This document shows, piece after piece, positions 27,919 to 36,400 of a stretch of DNA of 64,000 nucleotides. The notes under the pieces were generated by a model. It saw only the letters and a list, made by a program, of their open reading frames with translations. It did not search any database and was not told the origin of the DNA. How positions within the stretch are numbered: position 1 is the first letter of the stretch; every line of letters starts with the position of its first letter. This DNA comes from Promethearchaeota archaeon (GTDB lineage: Archaea; Asgardarchaeota; Lokiarchaeia; Sigyniarchaeales; SOKP01), in NCBI GenBank assembly GCA_016840085.1, contig JAEOTA010000088.1, positions 62,001 through 126,000 of the forward strand, given 5' to 3'. A program made the translations under genes and the position numbers.

Positions 27919-29391
27919 ATGGGGGCTTTTCAGTGGTTAATGAAAAAGATAACGAAAGTATTTGGTCGTTCTACAAATGCTCTATTTTATACCTTACTTT
28001 ATAGAGAAATTCTTAAGGAAATTAATGAGGTCACTAAGAAAGAAGAAGACAGCCTTATAATTCTTAGAGAACTTGGAAAGAGAGCAGCTATTGAGTCTTG
28101 TGAGCGACATTCAAGTATTTTTAAATTTATGCCAGGATCTCCTAAAAAAGTTTTAGATTATTTCGAGATTCTTTGGGTTGTCGTGTTTGGAAGAGATTTA
28201 GATGATTATTCATATGAAGAAATTCCTAAAGTAGACTCAAAATATAATGATTATGTTTTAAAAATCAGTAAATGTCCTATCTGCGCGGGCTATGGGAAAG
28301 ATATTGAAGATTCATTTGATTTTAATAAATTGAAAAGTAAAGAAACAGAAGGGCTAGCTTGTGGACTTTGCGGAATGTTAGAAAGTGTTGCTAATTTTAT
28401 CTTAAAAATAAAAAGGAATAATTATAGAATTCAAATAGTTGAGCAAGAATGTATAGCTAAAGGAGGAAATTCCTTACAATTTATCTGCAAAATACATGAT
28501 ATAAATGAATGGAAACAACTTATGGCTTCAAGAGTTGAAGAAAAGGCTATATTAAGTGTGCATTTTGAAGAAGATTTAGAAGAAGAGGAGATTATTCAAG
28601 AAACAAAGATTGATGTTATAGATAAAATCCAAGATGTTATCTCAATCGATAAACTAGAGGAATATCTTGATGAACCATTAGAAAGTATAAAAAATAGAGT
28701 TTCTGATATTATTAGAGATAAATTAAATATGGAGCCTAAAAATTTCTTCGACTACTTCCGTAATTATGAGGATGATATGATAAAAATAATTGGATATTTA
28801 GGCACACATCTTTTAAATGAATATGGAGGATTATTGGAGAAATCTCTTAAAAATGAGTGGTTTGCAAAAGTTTTAGGATATATTTTTAAACAACTTAAAG
28901 AAATGACGCTATTATTTATTCCATTAGACGTTATACGTGATTATAATGAATTATTGGTCAGTTTTCTTGATGATTTAGCTCCCTCAGAAATGGTTGATAA
29001 TGTAAAACAATTTACAAGCAAAGATACAATTAATTATCTCTTTGAGGGTGCTCAAATGGCTCTTGAAAATTTAGGGATTGATTTTTCCGAACTTAAGGAT
29101 AATGTATGGGAGGAATTAAAAGCGGAACGTGAGAACGGCTTAATTTCTTCAGAAACATCAACAATTGAAAGGACACGTGACAGAGTACCACAAATAATCA
29201 ATATAATGCAACAAATTTTAATGATAATGAATGATATCCTCACTTTGCCAATTAGAGTCTTAATATCAGAAAGCCATTACGGATTAAAAACAGCAATTAA
29301 TTCTGTGGTCTCGGAAGAAGAAGGGTTATATGGCTCAATACGTGGGAAACTTGATAACATATTTGACCAGATTCAAGAAATAAGAAAATAA
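27919..29391 (+). CDS. TRAPP/V4R-like protein with long helical C-terminal extension
   Basis: A 490-residue protein. Residues about 15-195 follow the Bet3/V4R pattern: ALFYTLLYREIL, ILRELGKRAAI, KISKCPICAGYG, a helix CGLCGMLESVANFIL and a strand pair EQECIAKGGNSLQF. Cysteines in CPIC and CGLC could bind metal. Residues about 200-490 are almost entirely helical and unfamiliar. The last 112 residues recur as a separate truncated copy about 4.9 kb downstream. It starts two bases after the preceding TRAPP-like gene, so the two are surely co-translated. Partner GTPases are plausible in an Asgard cell but not shown. Confidence 0.6.
   Translation: MGAFQWLMKKITKVFGRSTNALFYTLLYREILKEINEVTKKEEDSLIILRELGKRAAIESCERHSSIFKFMPGSPKKVLDYFEILWVVVFGRDLDDYSYEEIPKVDSKYNDYVLKISKCPICAGYGKDIEDSFDFNKLKSKETEGLACGLCGMLESVANFILKIKRNNYRIQIVEQECIAKGGNSLQFICKIHDINEWKQLMASRVEEKAILSVHFEEDLEEEEIIQETKIDVIDKIQDVISIDKLEEYLDEPLESIKNRVSDIIRDKLNMEPKNFFDYFRNYEDDMIKIIGYLGTHLLNEYGGLLEKSLKNEWFAKVLGYIFKQLKEMTLLFIPLDVIRDYNELLVSFLDDLAPSEMVDNVKQFTSKDTINYLFEGAQMALENLGIDFSELKDNVWEELKAERENGLISSETSTIERTRDRVPQIINIMQQILMIMNDILTLPIRVLISESHYGLKTAINSVVSEEEGLYGSIRGKLDNIFDQIQEIRK
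29056..29391 (+). repeat. Upstream member of a 336-base diverged direct repeat
   Basis: The last 336 bases of the TRAPP-like gene, from an internal ATG to the stop, align end to end with 33958-34293. The encoded peptides are about 79 percent identical by eye, without gaps, and many differences are synonymous or conservative. Similarity stops abruptly at the ATG side and does not extend past the stop. Confidence 0.85.
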
Positions 29392-29432
29392 TGCGTAGAG
29401 ATTCAAATAAAACTCTTTCTTACGTTAATAAT

Positions 29433-30902
29433 TCAATCTTCATCTGGACCCCAGGCTTCTTCTATTTCTTCTGGCGTCATACCATTAAACCAAGTCATAA
29501 AATCTCGTTTAAAATTAGAAGGATAATAAGGCTTTTTGAAAATAAAAGTATATATATTTTTAAGTCTCATACCTTTTTTCCTCATCTTTATAGTTATATC
29601 TCTTCGATGTTTAAATAAGATCTCATTTCTTCCACCAAAATTATGTTTATACACGCTTACTATTGTATTAAAAGGTAATCCACTAATCTTTGCAATTTCA
29701 TAATTTGGAACTTCCTTGGTTACCCATTCCTCCCATTGGGATTTAGATATCCCACAGTATTTCTCTTCAAGATTTTCAAGTATATTTCTTATTTTATTAA
29801 TATCTAATATCTTTAATTTGAGCCAAAATTTAAAATCTAAATTCTCTTCTTTTTTCCACCATTTAAAAAGCCACCCCTCCTTAGAATGAGGAGATGAAAA
29901 AGTATTATAAATTTTTTTATATGAAAATCCTTCATAAACTAATGCTTCAACTACTGGTTTTAAAAATAATTTTTGAGCCTTTACCCAATCTTTAAATTCC
30001 TCAATGATTCTTCTACGTAATGTGTTCTCTGCAATATTCTCATTCATAAAATCATTCTTATATAATTTATTTAAAATTTTCCAAATTTTCTTCTGAGTAT
30101 ATCCTAATGCAATCATGCCAACTATGTCATAAAATGGAAGAGGGATATAGGGGAGTCCCCCTTGACCTCCTCCAAGCTCATTAAGTTCTAAGGTGGTATC
30201 ATATTTGTGTATGAGTTTAATCTCTTGCTTTATTGCTGTCTCTAATTTTTTATGACATACCAAATCTACTACATCAAAATAATTTTCTTCAATTTTATAT
30301 GATAATTTTTCCAACATTCTACTCTGGGAATATACATCCTCAATTTGGAGAAAATCATAAATTTCATTAATTATATAACCCATATCTTCTAGTGCCAAAA
30401 TAATTGACCTGTTAAGTTTTGTTGGTATTTCACGTCGATATCCCCTTTGATAATCAATAAATTGTTCAATAGCTTCTTGAATATGAGTCTTAAATCTAAT
30501 TTTTTCAGTTGAGTGTGTATAACCAAAATATTTCTTCTTTTTGAACCAATTATTAGGAAAACTATTTTTACACTTAATCAAATATACCATAGCTTCATAA
30601 TTTCTGTATCTTTTTACGAATCCATAAAATTTATCCTTAACAGTTATATAATCTTTACCTTCATAAATATCAACTAACTCTTGTTGAATAGTTAATCGTT
30701 TTTGCACTGCTCTGTATAAAGGAAGTTTACCCGATCTAATACAATATTCTAACACTATATCAGCATATTCTAATATCTTTAAATAAATGGTTTCATCCTT
30801 ACTTTCCTTTAAAATCTTATCTCGCATATAATTATAACCATTTAAACTCACATCATGTCTAGTTATTAGAATTCCATTTTTTTCTTTTGGTTTTTGAACC
30901 AC
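29433..30902 (-). CDS. Uncharacterised protein with repeated HTH-like segments
   Basis: A 489-residue, basic, helical protein without signal peptide or membrane segment. Several stretches look like helix-turn-helix units: MIALGYTQKKIWKIL, ALVYEGFSYKKIYNTF, NYEIAKISGLPFNTIVS and MRKKGMRLKNIYTFIF. They share a G-[YF]-[TS]-x-K-K-I pattern, so it may be built from degenerate repeats. A catalytic motif is not seen. DNA binding is a fair guess from the repeats, for example as a transposition- or plasmid-related protein, but I do not recognise the family. It converges on the TRAPP-like gene with 41 bases between and is the first gene of the island bounded by the diverged repeat. Confidence 0.55.
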   Translation of the reverse strand: MVQKPKEKNGILITRHDVSLNGYNYMRDKILKESKDETIYLKILEYADIVLEYCIRSGKLPLYRAVQKRLTIQQELVDIYEGKDYITVKDKFYGFVKRYRNYEAMVYLIKCKNSFPNNWFKKKKYFGYTHSTEKIRFKTHIQEAIEQFIDYQRGYRREIPTKLNRSIILALEDMGYIINEIYDFLQIEDVYSQSRMLEKLSYKIEENYFDVVDLVCHKKLETAIKQEIKLIHKYDTTLELNELGGGQGGLPYIPLPFYDIVGMIALGYTQKKIWKILNKLYKNDFMNENIAENTLRRRIIEEFKDWVKAQKLFLKPVVEALVYEGFSYKKIYNTFSSPHSKEGWLFKWWKKEENLDFKFWLKLKILDINKIRNILENLEEKYCGISKSQWEEWVTKEVPNYEIAKISGLPFNTIVSVYKHNFGGRNEILFKHRRDITIKMRKKGMRLKNIYTFIFKKPYYPSNFKRDFMTWFNGMTPEEIEEAWGPDED

Positions 30903-31358
30903 TAAAACACCGTTTTTATTTTGATTTTTATAATAAAAGGCTTTTTCTGACTATGATTCAAGAAATGACAATCACAAAGAGACCCTATCCTTACTTTTAT
31001 AATAGAATTTCTATCTATCTTTTTTAACCACATTATTAATTTTTTTATTATGAATGATGATTATTTTTACTTGCAAAATAAAAGTCCTTTTTAATAATTT
31101 ATTTAATATAATGATAAATTTCACATATTTAAATCTAGTCAATTTACATCAATTATTCCATCCAACCGATTTTGTCTTTATAAATAACTTAAAAATTTCT
31201 TAAGGAATTTTTCCTTTATAAATATTTCGTAAAATCTATAAATATACATACCTCATAAATACCTTATACGAGTATAAAGTATCAATCTAAAATAGCTTTT
31301 AGTAATATAAGATTTTTATTCCAAGATTAAAAATAATACTTTCTCGTACACGTTAATT
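30903..31358. other. 456-base non-coding stretch with clustered TATAAAT-like motifs
   Basis: No credible ORF is visible. The first 60 bases hold the likely minus-strand promoter of the HTH-rich gene (CCTTTTATTATAAAAA read on the minus strand, about 30926-30941). Between about 31174 and 31285 the motif [TC]ATAAAT recurs at least four times on the plus strand at irregular spacing (TTTATAAATAAC, TTTATAAATATT, CTATAAATATAC, TCATAAATACC). No hairpin or RNA gene was recognised. Confidence 0.4.
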
Positions 31359-32189
31359 TCATATTTCAAAATTTTTCATAAAATTTTCTAATGAAATAAA
31401 ACTAATCTTGTCATAATGATTTTCCAAAACTAGTTGTTTCCAATTGATACTATCTAAAATTACTGCCAAATCTGTGATATCGGAAATTGCCGGATCCATA
31501 TCCATATATTCGTTGTCTAAATTTTTTACAATTATTTTTTTGAATATGTCATTGATGATATATAAAAAATCTAAAAATGTACTAACTTCGAATTCTTTAA
31601 AAACTGAATTTAATTTATCCCATTGGTCATAAATATAAAAAACCTGTGAAGTTAATAAACATGCTTTTATTAAACCAAAAATCCCATATCCTGCTCTAAA
31701 TGTCGTTTGGAATGAATGGAAATTAAGTTTAATATGTTCTTCTGGAATTGACTTGTCAATTTTTTCATGAACTAAATAATTTGCTATAAAATCAAAAAAA
31801 ATCTCATTTAAATTAACTTTGAAATACTGATTATTGATTCTACATTTAACATATTCATCAAACGGTAATATATAAGAATGTAATTTATTGAATGTCTCAC
31901 ATGAAATTGAATGCCCATATTCATGACGGGCAACCTGAATAAAATAATTTCTGTATGATTCGGGATTATCTTTAAATATTTCCCTATGTGCGGGATTTGA
32001 TAAGTAATAATCGATGGGAATGATTTTAAAACTAATATTGATATGTTGTTGAGACCAATTACAATCCACTAATCCTTTATCATTTATCTTGTCTAATGAA
32101 TAATTCAATTGACGCTTATCCTCAAATCTTTGCATTAATGATTCAAATTCCTTTTTAAAATATTCAATGATATCGTCTTGATTAACCAT
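31359..32189 (-). CDS. Zincin-like metallopeptidase-like protein of unknown family
   Basis: A 276-residue soluble protein. The zinc-binding HExxH motif is HEYGH at residues 89-93, in the hydrophobic context FIQVARHEYGHSIS typical of zincins. A possible third ligand lies about 35-40 residues on, in NEIFFDFIANYLVHE. No signal peptide is present, so it acts inside the cell. It overlaps the upstream DUF4238 gene by eight bases and is the last gene of a tight three-gene operon with two DUF4238 paralogues. The family is not recognised beyond the motif. If a peptidase, its substrate could be a neighbour or a partner protein; if the motif is chance, it is an orphan. Confidence 0.6.
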   Translation of the reverse strand: MVNQDDIIEYFKKEFESLMQRFEDKRQLNYSLDKINDKGLVDCNWSQQHINISFKIIPIDYYLSNPAHREIFKDNPESYRNYFIQVARHEYGHSISCETFNKLHSYILPFDEYVKCRINNQYFKVNLNEIFFDFIANYLVHEKIDKSIPEEHIKLNFHSFQTTFRAGYGIFGLIKACLLTSQVFYIYDQWDKLNSVFKEFEVSTFLDFLYIINDIFKKIIVKNLDNEYMDMDPAISDITDLAVILDSINWKQLVLENHYDKISFISLENFMKNFEI

Positions 32190-33111
32190 GTATAATTCTA
32201 AACCTGTTTAGGTCTTTTAAATCCTTATATTCTTTAACATATTTCCGTGCGAATTTAAAATCATTTGTTCTCGTAAAAACGGTTCTATGTGCCATTGCGA
32301 TGATTTGCGTGTTAATAAAATCCAATTCACGTTGAATTACCCTTTTTGACATTCCAAAATGTCTATATTCTGATATTTCCTTATCATAAAAAACCAAACA
32401 TAATCTCGGTGTTAAAGGAAAAAAAATTTCCACACCCTTCGCTGTGTATATTTGTCTACCAAAACCTCTAATTTTCAATTCTTTATTTTCAGGGGGTATA
32501 TATACGCGCACGGGATGGTCAGATGTGTAAAACTCTCTTTTTAAATCGTTTTTTAATAATACGGAACCTAACTCTGCCATCTCGAATATTGTTTCAATCG
32601 GATAATGAATGGTACCATCTTCCATTTCCACGGGATTAATCATGACATTTAATTGCCCTCTCGCCGCACCTCCTTCTAATAATTTCTTTTTATATTCTTC
32701 GGAAAAGTTTTCAAATGGAGGAAATCCTTGTTCTTCTTCAAAATTCTTGTAAACCAACTCATATATTTGGGCATTGCGGGTACGGGCGCTACGGGTACGT
32801 TCATTCTGTATAATTATATAATGGTACATAATGTATTTATCATATAATGTTAAGTGTTTGATTGATTGGTCTTTTATGATTCTATGATATACCGTGGCGT
32901 GTAATCCTTCCAAATGCGAAAAGTAATTCTCAAACTCGGGTGGATCATCATTGTCATAAAAATATCTTTCCATTGCTACTTGTGTGATGTTTGAATTATA
33001 CGATTTATCCAATTCCTTGTTATAACATTGAATTGAATATTCCCCCGACGCTTTTTGTATAGCGAAATTTTTCAAATAAAATTTCGGTACATAATGCTGC
33101 TTTTTTTTCAT
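32182..33111 (-). CDS. DUF4238 family protein (long paralogue)
   Basis: A 309-residue protein with the DUF4238 landmarks: N-terminal KKQHYVPKFYLKNF, a central helix NERTRSARTR, and FYTSDHPV about residue 200. The conserved His, Arg and Asp-His residues suggest an enzyme active site, but no function is established for the family as far as I know. It lies six bases after the shorter paralogue and overlaps the metallopeptidase-like gene by eight bases, so the three are translated together. Compared with the short form it has about 60 more residues between the Arg-rich helix and the TSDHP motif. Its codons look somewhat more GC-rich than its neighbours, a hint of transfer. Confidence 0.75.
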   Translation of the reverse strand: MKKKQHYVPKFYLKNFAIQKASGEYSIQCYNKELDKSYNSNITQVAMERYFYDNDDPPEFENYFSHLEGLHATVYHRIIKDQSIKHLTLYDKYIMYHYIIIQNERTRSARTRNAQIYELVYKNFEEEQGFPPFENFSEEYKKKLLEGGAARGQLNVMINPVEMEDGTIHYPIETIFEMAELGSVLLKNDLKREFYTSDHPVRVYIPPENKELKIRGFGRQIYTAKGVEIFFPLTPRLCLVFYDKEISEYRHFGMSKRVIQRELDFINTQIIAMAHRTVFTRTNDFKFARKYVKEYKDLKDLNRFRIIHG

Positions 33112-33117
33112 ATTATT

Positions 33118-33798
33118 TCATTCATCTTGGTTGCTCAAAAATTGTCTTACAAATTCAAAATCATTCGTTTTTGAAAAAATGAAATCTTTAGCTACCTGAA
33201 TCATGGCTTTGTTAGCTTCATTAACAAACCATTTGCTTGCTTGTATTTTTTGACTTGGATACAATTGCATCCAATCTTCGCTATTGTTCATTATTAAAAA
33301 TAGATCTGGTGCTAATGGCATTGCAACTTTAATGCCTTTTTCATTTGATTTATCGAATTGTGAAATGGGATGGTCGCTCGTGTAAAATATCTTTTCTGTG
33401 TTGTTTTTCAAAATATAATAATTGAAATTCATTAATTGTTCCATCGTTAATTCCCGTGCTCTGCGGGTGCGTGCATGGGTAAGATAAACGAATTCCATGA
33501 TTTTTCTTTTCTCTGGTTCCATTAATGCATACATGGGGATTTCTTCAATAAATCTATAAATGGTGGAATGATAACCATCTATAATGCTCAATGCATCTTC
33601 AAAAATGTTATGCCTGTCGTAAAACCAATTTTCCTTGCAAATATTATTGATATTTGACTCAAATACATCCCCTGTCTTTTTATTATAACACCATACATAA
33701 TGCTCCCCGTTTCTTTCTATTGAAAATTGTTTTAAATAAAACCTAGGTATATAATGTTGACCTTTCCTTTTTTGTCGGCTATTTCCTATTGGATGCAT
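33118..33798 (-). CDS. DUF4238 family protein (short paralogue)
   Basis: A 226-residue paralogue of the next gene, with the same landmarks: GQHYIPRFYLKQF at the N-terminus, THARTRRAR in the middle and FYTSDHPI near residue 145. About 60 residues present in the long form between the last two motifs are missing, yet the flanking motifs are intact, so this may be a natural short form rather than a wreck. It is the promoter-proximal gene of the DUF4238-DUF4238-metallopeptidase operon. The 159 bases upstream, before the truncated repeat copy, carry no other gene. Function unknown. Confidence 0.7.
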   Translation of the reverse strand: MHPIGNSRQKRKGQHYIPRFYLKQFSIERNGEHYVWCYNKKTGDVFESNINNICKENWFYDRHNIFEDALSIIDGYHSTIYRFIEEIPMYALMEPEKRKIMEFVYLTHARTRRARELTMEQLMNFNYYILKNNTEKIFYTSDHPISQFDKSNEKGIKVAMPLAPDLFLIMNNSEDWMQLYPSQKIQASKWFVNEANKAMIQVAKDFIFSKTNDFEFVRQFLSNQDE

Positions 33799-33957
33799 GT
33801 AATAATACCGTTTTAATCCATAATGTTTACTTCATTATTACACACCCATATTCGTTTCAACCTATTATATTTTACTATTAATCCGGGGATGAGTTTTCAT
33901 TCTCATTAAATGATGGTTGATTTTAATTCGAATTAGACTTCAATTAGTAATTTTATA

Positions 33958-34293
33958 ATGGCTCTTGAAAACCTAGGGATTGATTTCTCTGAATTAAAGG
34001 AAAATGTATGGGAAGAATTAAAGAAAGAACGTGAAAATGGATTAATAAATGCAGAAGCTTCAGCAGTTGATAAAACACGTGAAAAAATTCCACAAATTAT
34101 TAACATTATACAGCAAGTTGTAATGGTTATTAATGATATACTCACTTTACCAATTAGGGTATTAATCTCGGAAAGTCATTACGGACTGAAAACAGCCATA
34201 AATTCTGTTATTTCAGAAGAAGAGGGATTATACGGTTCTATTCGAGAACGCTTTGACAATTTATTTGATCAAATTGAAGAAATAAGAAAATAA
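33958..34293 (+). pseudogene. Truncated paralogue of the TRAPP-like gene's 3' end
   Basis: These 111 codons plus stop match the last part of the gene ending at 29391, colinear and without gaps, about 79 percent identical in protein. The reading frame is intact, and many third-position changes without frame damage argue that selection acted on it for some time. Upstream of the ATG there is no similarity to the parent and no obvious ribosome-binding site. The simplest reading is the remnant of a second TRAPP-like gene whose 5' part was lost when the minus-strand island arrived. A functional stand-alone helical domain is the alternative. Confidence 0.65.
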
Positions 34294-34373
34294 TAAACAT
34301 AAAATTGGTTAACATCACTAGAACTCTTTTTTTATTTTTAAATTTATAAACTTTTGATATTATTTTAAACCTG

Positions 34374-35801
34374 TTAATAGTTTTTTTCTTTTTCAGCATA
34401 GTAAATATCAAAAATCCAATCTACAATATATTGAAAGAAAAATCGCTCTCGCAATACATCATAATGAGATTTTCCCCTTAAACTTGTTAATTTAGCAATA
34501 TCTTCTGATTTTATTTTATCCTTAGCAACTAAATCCATACGCGTTATAAATTGATCTTTAAGCTTGATTTTTCTAAAAATAATAGAAATTGATTTAGAAA
34601 TCTTTTTTATTATCTCTTTTAATTCCGATTTGTAATCCTGTTGAAATTCATCAATATCGTTAATGAAATTTATTATTTCTTTTAAAATTGAATCTCTATC
34701 GAAATAATTAATTAGTTCATTTGGATTAAGAATCCCTGATAAATAATCAATAATTTTTTCTCTAATGTCTATTTTAATATTAATATTTATTAACTCTTTT
34801 TCTAATTTACCTAAAAATTGTCTTTTAAGAAATTGCTTGAATTTTATTATAATCGCTTCATTTTCTTTCTGATCTGAGCAAATTTCAATGATCTCTCCTT
34901 TTGGAGTGGAATAAGTGAATCCTAAACCCTGTGGCCCTAAACCTCCAAGTAGAACCATAGATAAACTGTAAAACTTATAATTATCTCTCGCCAAAATACT
35001 ACCCAAGTTTTTCAATATGTTTTCTGGTGAAATAAAATGCTTTTTAATTTCACTGTATTCACGATTTTCCTCAACACCATAATAAAATGTTCTATAAATT
35101 ACATTAAATTCCATAAATCTCTTATTTTTATCATTTAAATCTATTTTTTCTTTTATTTCTTCATTTTTGAAAAAATTATAATACTTTTTAAAAATATCAA
35201 TAAATCTCCTTATGGAACTTAAATATCTTACACTTAAACCATATATAGTATACTGGTTGAAAAAATCATTCTTAATATAGTGCATTAGACCATCTCTATC
35301 TTGGAAATATGAATTCGATCTTTTCATGAAATGTTCGTAAATATCTCGTGGAAATACTAAATACACATAAGAAATAAATGAATCTGACACTTTACCATAC
35401 AAATCATTTAAGTTAGCTAAAAATAACTTATCTTTTTTGATTTTTATTATTGAATTTTTTTCTTCTTCAGTTAATTCTTTTTCCAATAAACTATATTCAT
35501 TACAAAATCTTAAAATATCAATTTGATCTCCCAATGCTGAAGTTTGATACTCAGTAGAAATCCTATCGATAAGATTCATAAGTACTTTAGAAATAAATTC
35601 AAATCGTTGATTTATTTTTTTTACATCAATAAAAATATCAAAATCAATCGATGCATTAAATAACTTCTTGAAGTTTTTTAATTGTCCATGCTTAAGGCAT
35701 TTAGCTAATTCCTCATAATAAGCTATTTCAAATAATTGCTTATCTTTGATATTTGAAGTTTTTAATTTGAATTCCTCAAAAAATTGATTTGAATGCATCA
35801 T
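34374..35801 (-). CDS. Uncharacterised large helical protein
   Basis: A 475-residue protein, very rich in Lys, Ile and Phe and almost wholly helical by pattern. One small glycine-rich segment stands out in the middle (LLGGLGPQGLGFTYS followed by PKGEIIEICSD, about residues 288-313), perhaps a beta insert or ligand loop. There is no signal peptide, membrane segment, nucleotide-binding or metal motif. I do not recognise the family. It lies between the truncated repeat copy and the roadblock gene, both separated by about 70-80 bases, on the edge of the accessory region. Confidence 0.55.
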   Translation of the reverse strand: MMHSNQFFEEFKLKTSNIKDKQLFEIAYYEELAKCLKHGQLKNFKKLFNASIDFDIFIDVKKINQRFEFISKVLMNLIDRISTEYQTSALGDQIDILRFCNEYSLLEKELTEEEKNSIIKIKKDKLFLANLNDLYGKVSDSFISYVYLVFPRDIYEHFMKRSNSYFQDRDGLMHYIKNDFFNQYTIYGLSVRYLSSIRRFIDIFKKYYNFFKNEEIKEKIDLNDKNKRFMEFNVIYRTFYYGVEENREYSEIKKHFISPENILKNLGSILARDNYKFYSLSMVLLGGLGPQGLGFTYSTPKGEIIEICSDQKENEAIIIKFKQFLKRQFLGKLEKELININIKIDIREKIIDYLSGILNPNELINYFDRDSILKEIINFINDIDEFQQDYKSELKEIIKKISKSISIIFRKIKLKDQFITRMDLVAKDKIKSEDIAKLTSLRGKSHYDVLRERFFFQYIVDWIFDIYYAEKEKNY

Positions 35802-35871
35802 AAAAATAATAAGATAAAAGATTTAATAAAAATACATTCATTGCTAATGTTATTGCTATGATTAAAACAAA

Positions 35872-36243
35872 TTAATCTAAAAGTTCAGCAATTTTCTTAG
35901 AAACACTTTGAATGTTTAAGAAAACCATCCCCAGTGAAGCATCGCTTCGAGCTAACGTGCATAAAATTGCATTTTCTCCTGCTTTTGACAAAATAATTAT
36001 CCCATCAACGCCTTCTATAAGAATTCGTTTTAAATCTCCACGAGCAAGCTCCTCTACAGCACGTTCTGATACACTTAGAATCGCTGCACTCATAGCACTG
36101 ACAATCCCATCGTTTACATCTCTAGCCAACGCCGAACAAATCGGAAGGCCTTGCACACTCACTATTGCACTTCCTTGGATATCGGGATTAACTGCTTCCA
36201 TTTGGCGTAATAAGTCAGTGAGTTCAGCAATGTTTTCACTCAA
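35872..36243 (-). CDS. Roadblock/LC7 domain protein
   Basis: A 123-residue single-domain protein of the roadblock/MglB/LC7 family. The order helix, strand pair GSAIVSVQGLPICSA, long helix with AAILSVSERAVEELARG, then strands KRILIEGVDGIIILSKAG and ENAILCTLARSD matches the fold along its entire length. Such proteins dimerise and regulate small GTPases: MglB for MglA in bacteria, and Ragulator/dynein light chains in eukaryotes. A GTPase partner is not adjacent; the nearest is at 1.0-1.6 kb. It is read away from map with a 157-base intergenic promoter region. Confidence 0.9.
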   Translation of the reverse strand: MSENIAELTDLLRQMEAVNPDIQGSAIVSVQGLPICSALARDVNDGIVSAMSAAILSVSERAVEELARGDLKRILIEGVDGIIILSKAGENAILCTLARSDASLGMVFLNIQSVSKKIAELLD

Positions 36244-36400
36244 CGATTAATCAACTTGAATAAATAGTGCTTAATAATCTAATAAGATAATTATATTATA
36301 AAATTATTTTTTTTTTGATCTTATTTTAATGTTAACTTTATTATAAAAGTTAATTCATATTTAAAAAATATTTTTATCAAACACCACATTAGTAATTGTA

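Noticed and set aside
29391..29618. 75-codon plus-strand frame starting at the TRAPP-like stop
   Set aside because: It lies antisense within the HTH-rich gene and has no motif or ribosome-binding site.
31174..31285. Recurring TATAAAT-type motifs as a possible CRISPR-like or tandem repeat array
   Set aside because: The copies are short, the spacing is irregular and there are no distinct spacers; AT richness is enough to explain them.
29056..34293. Reading the 336-base repeat pair as a direct repeat made by a recent insertion
   Set aside because: The copies differ at about one residue in five, with many synonymous changes; target duplications would be near-identical and much shorter.
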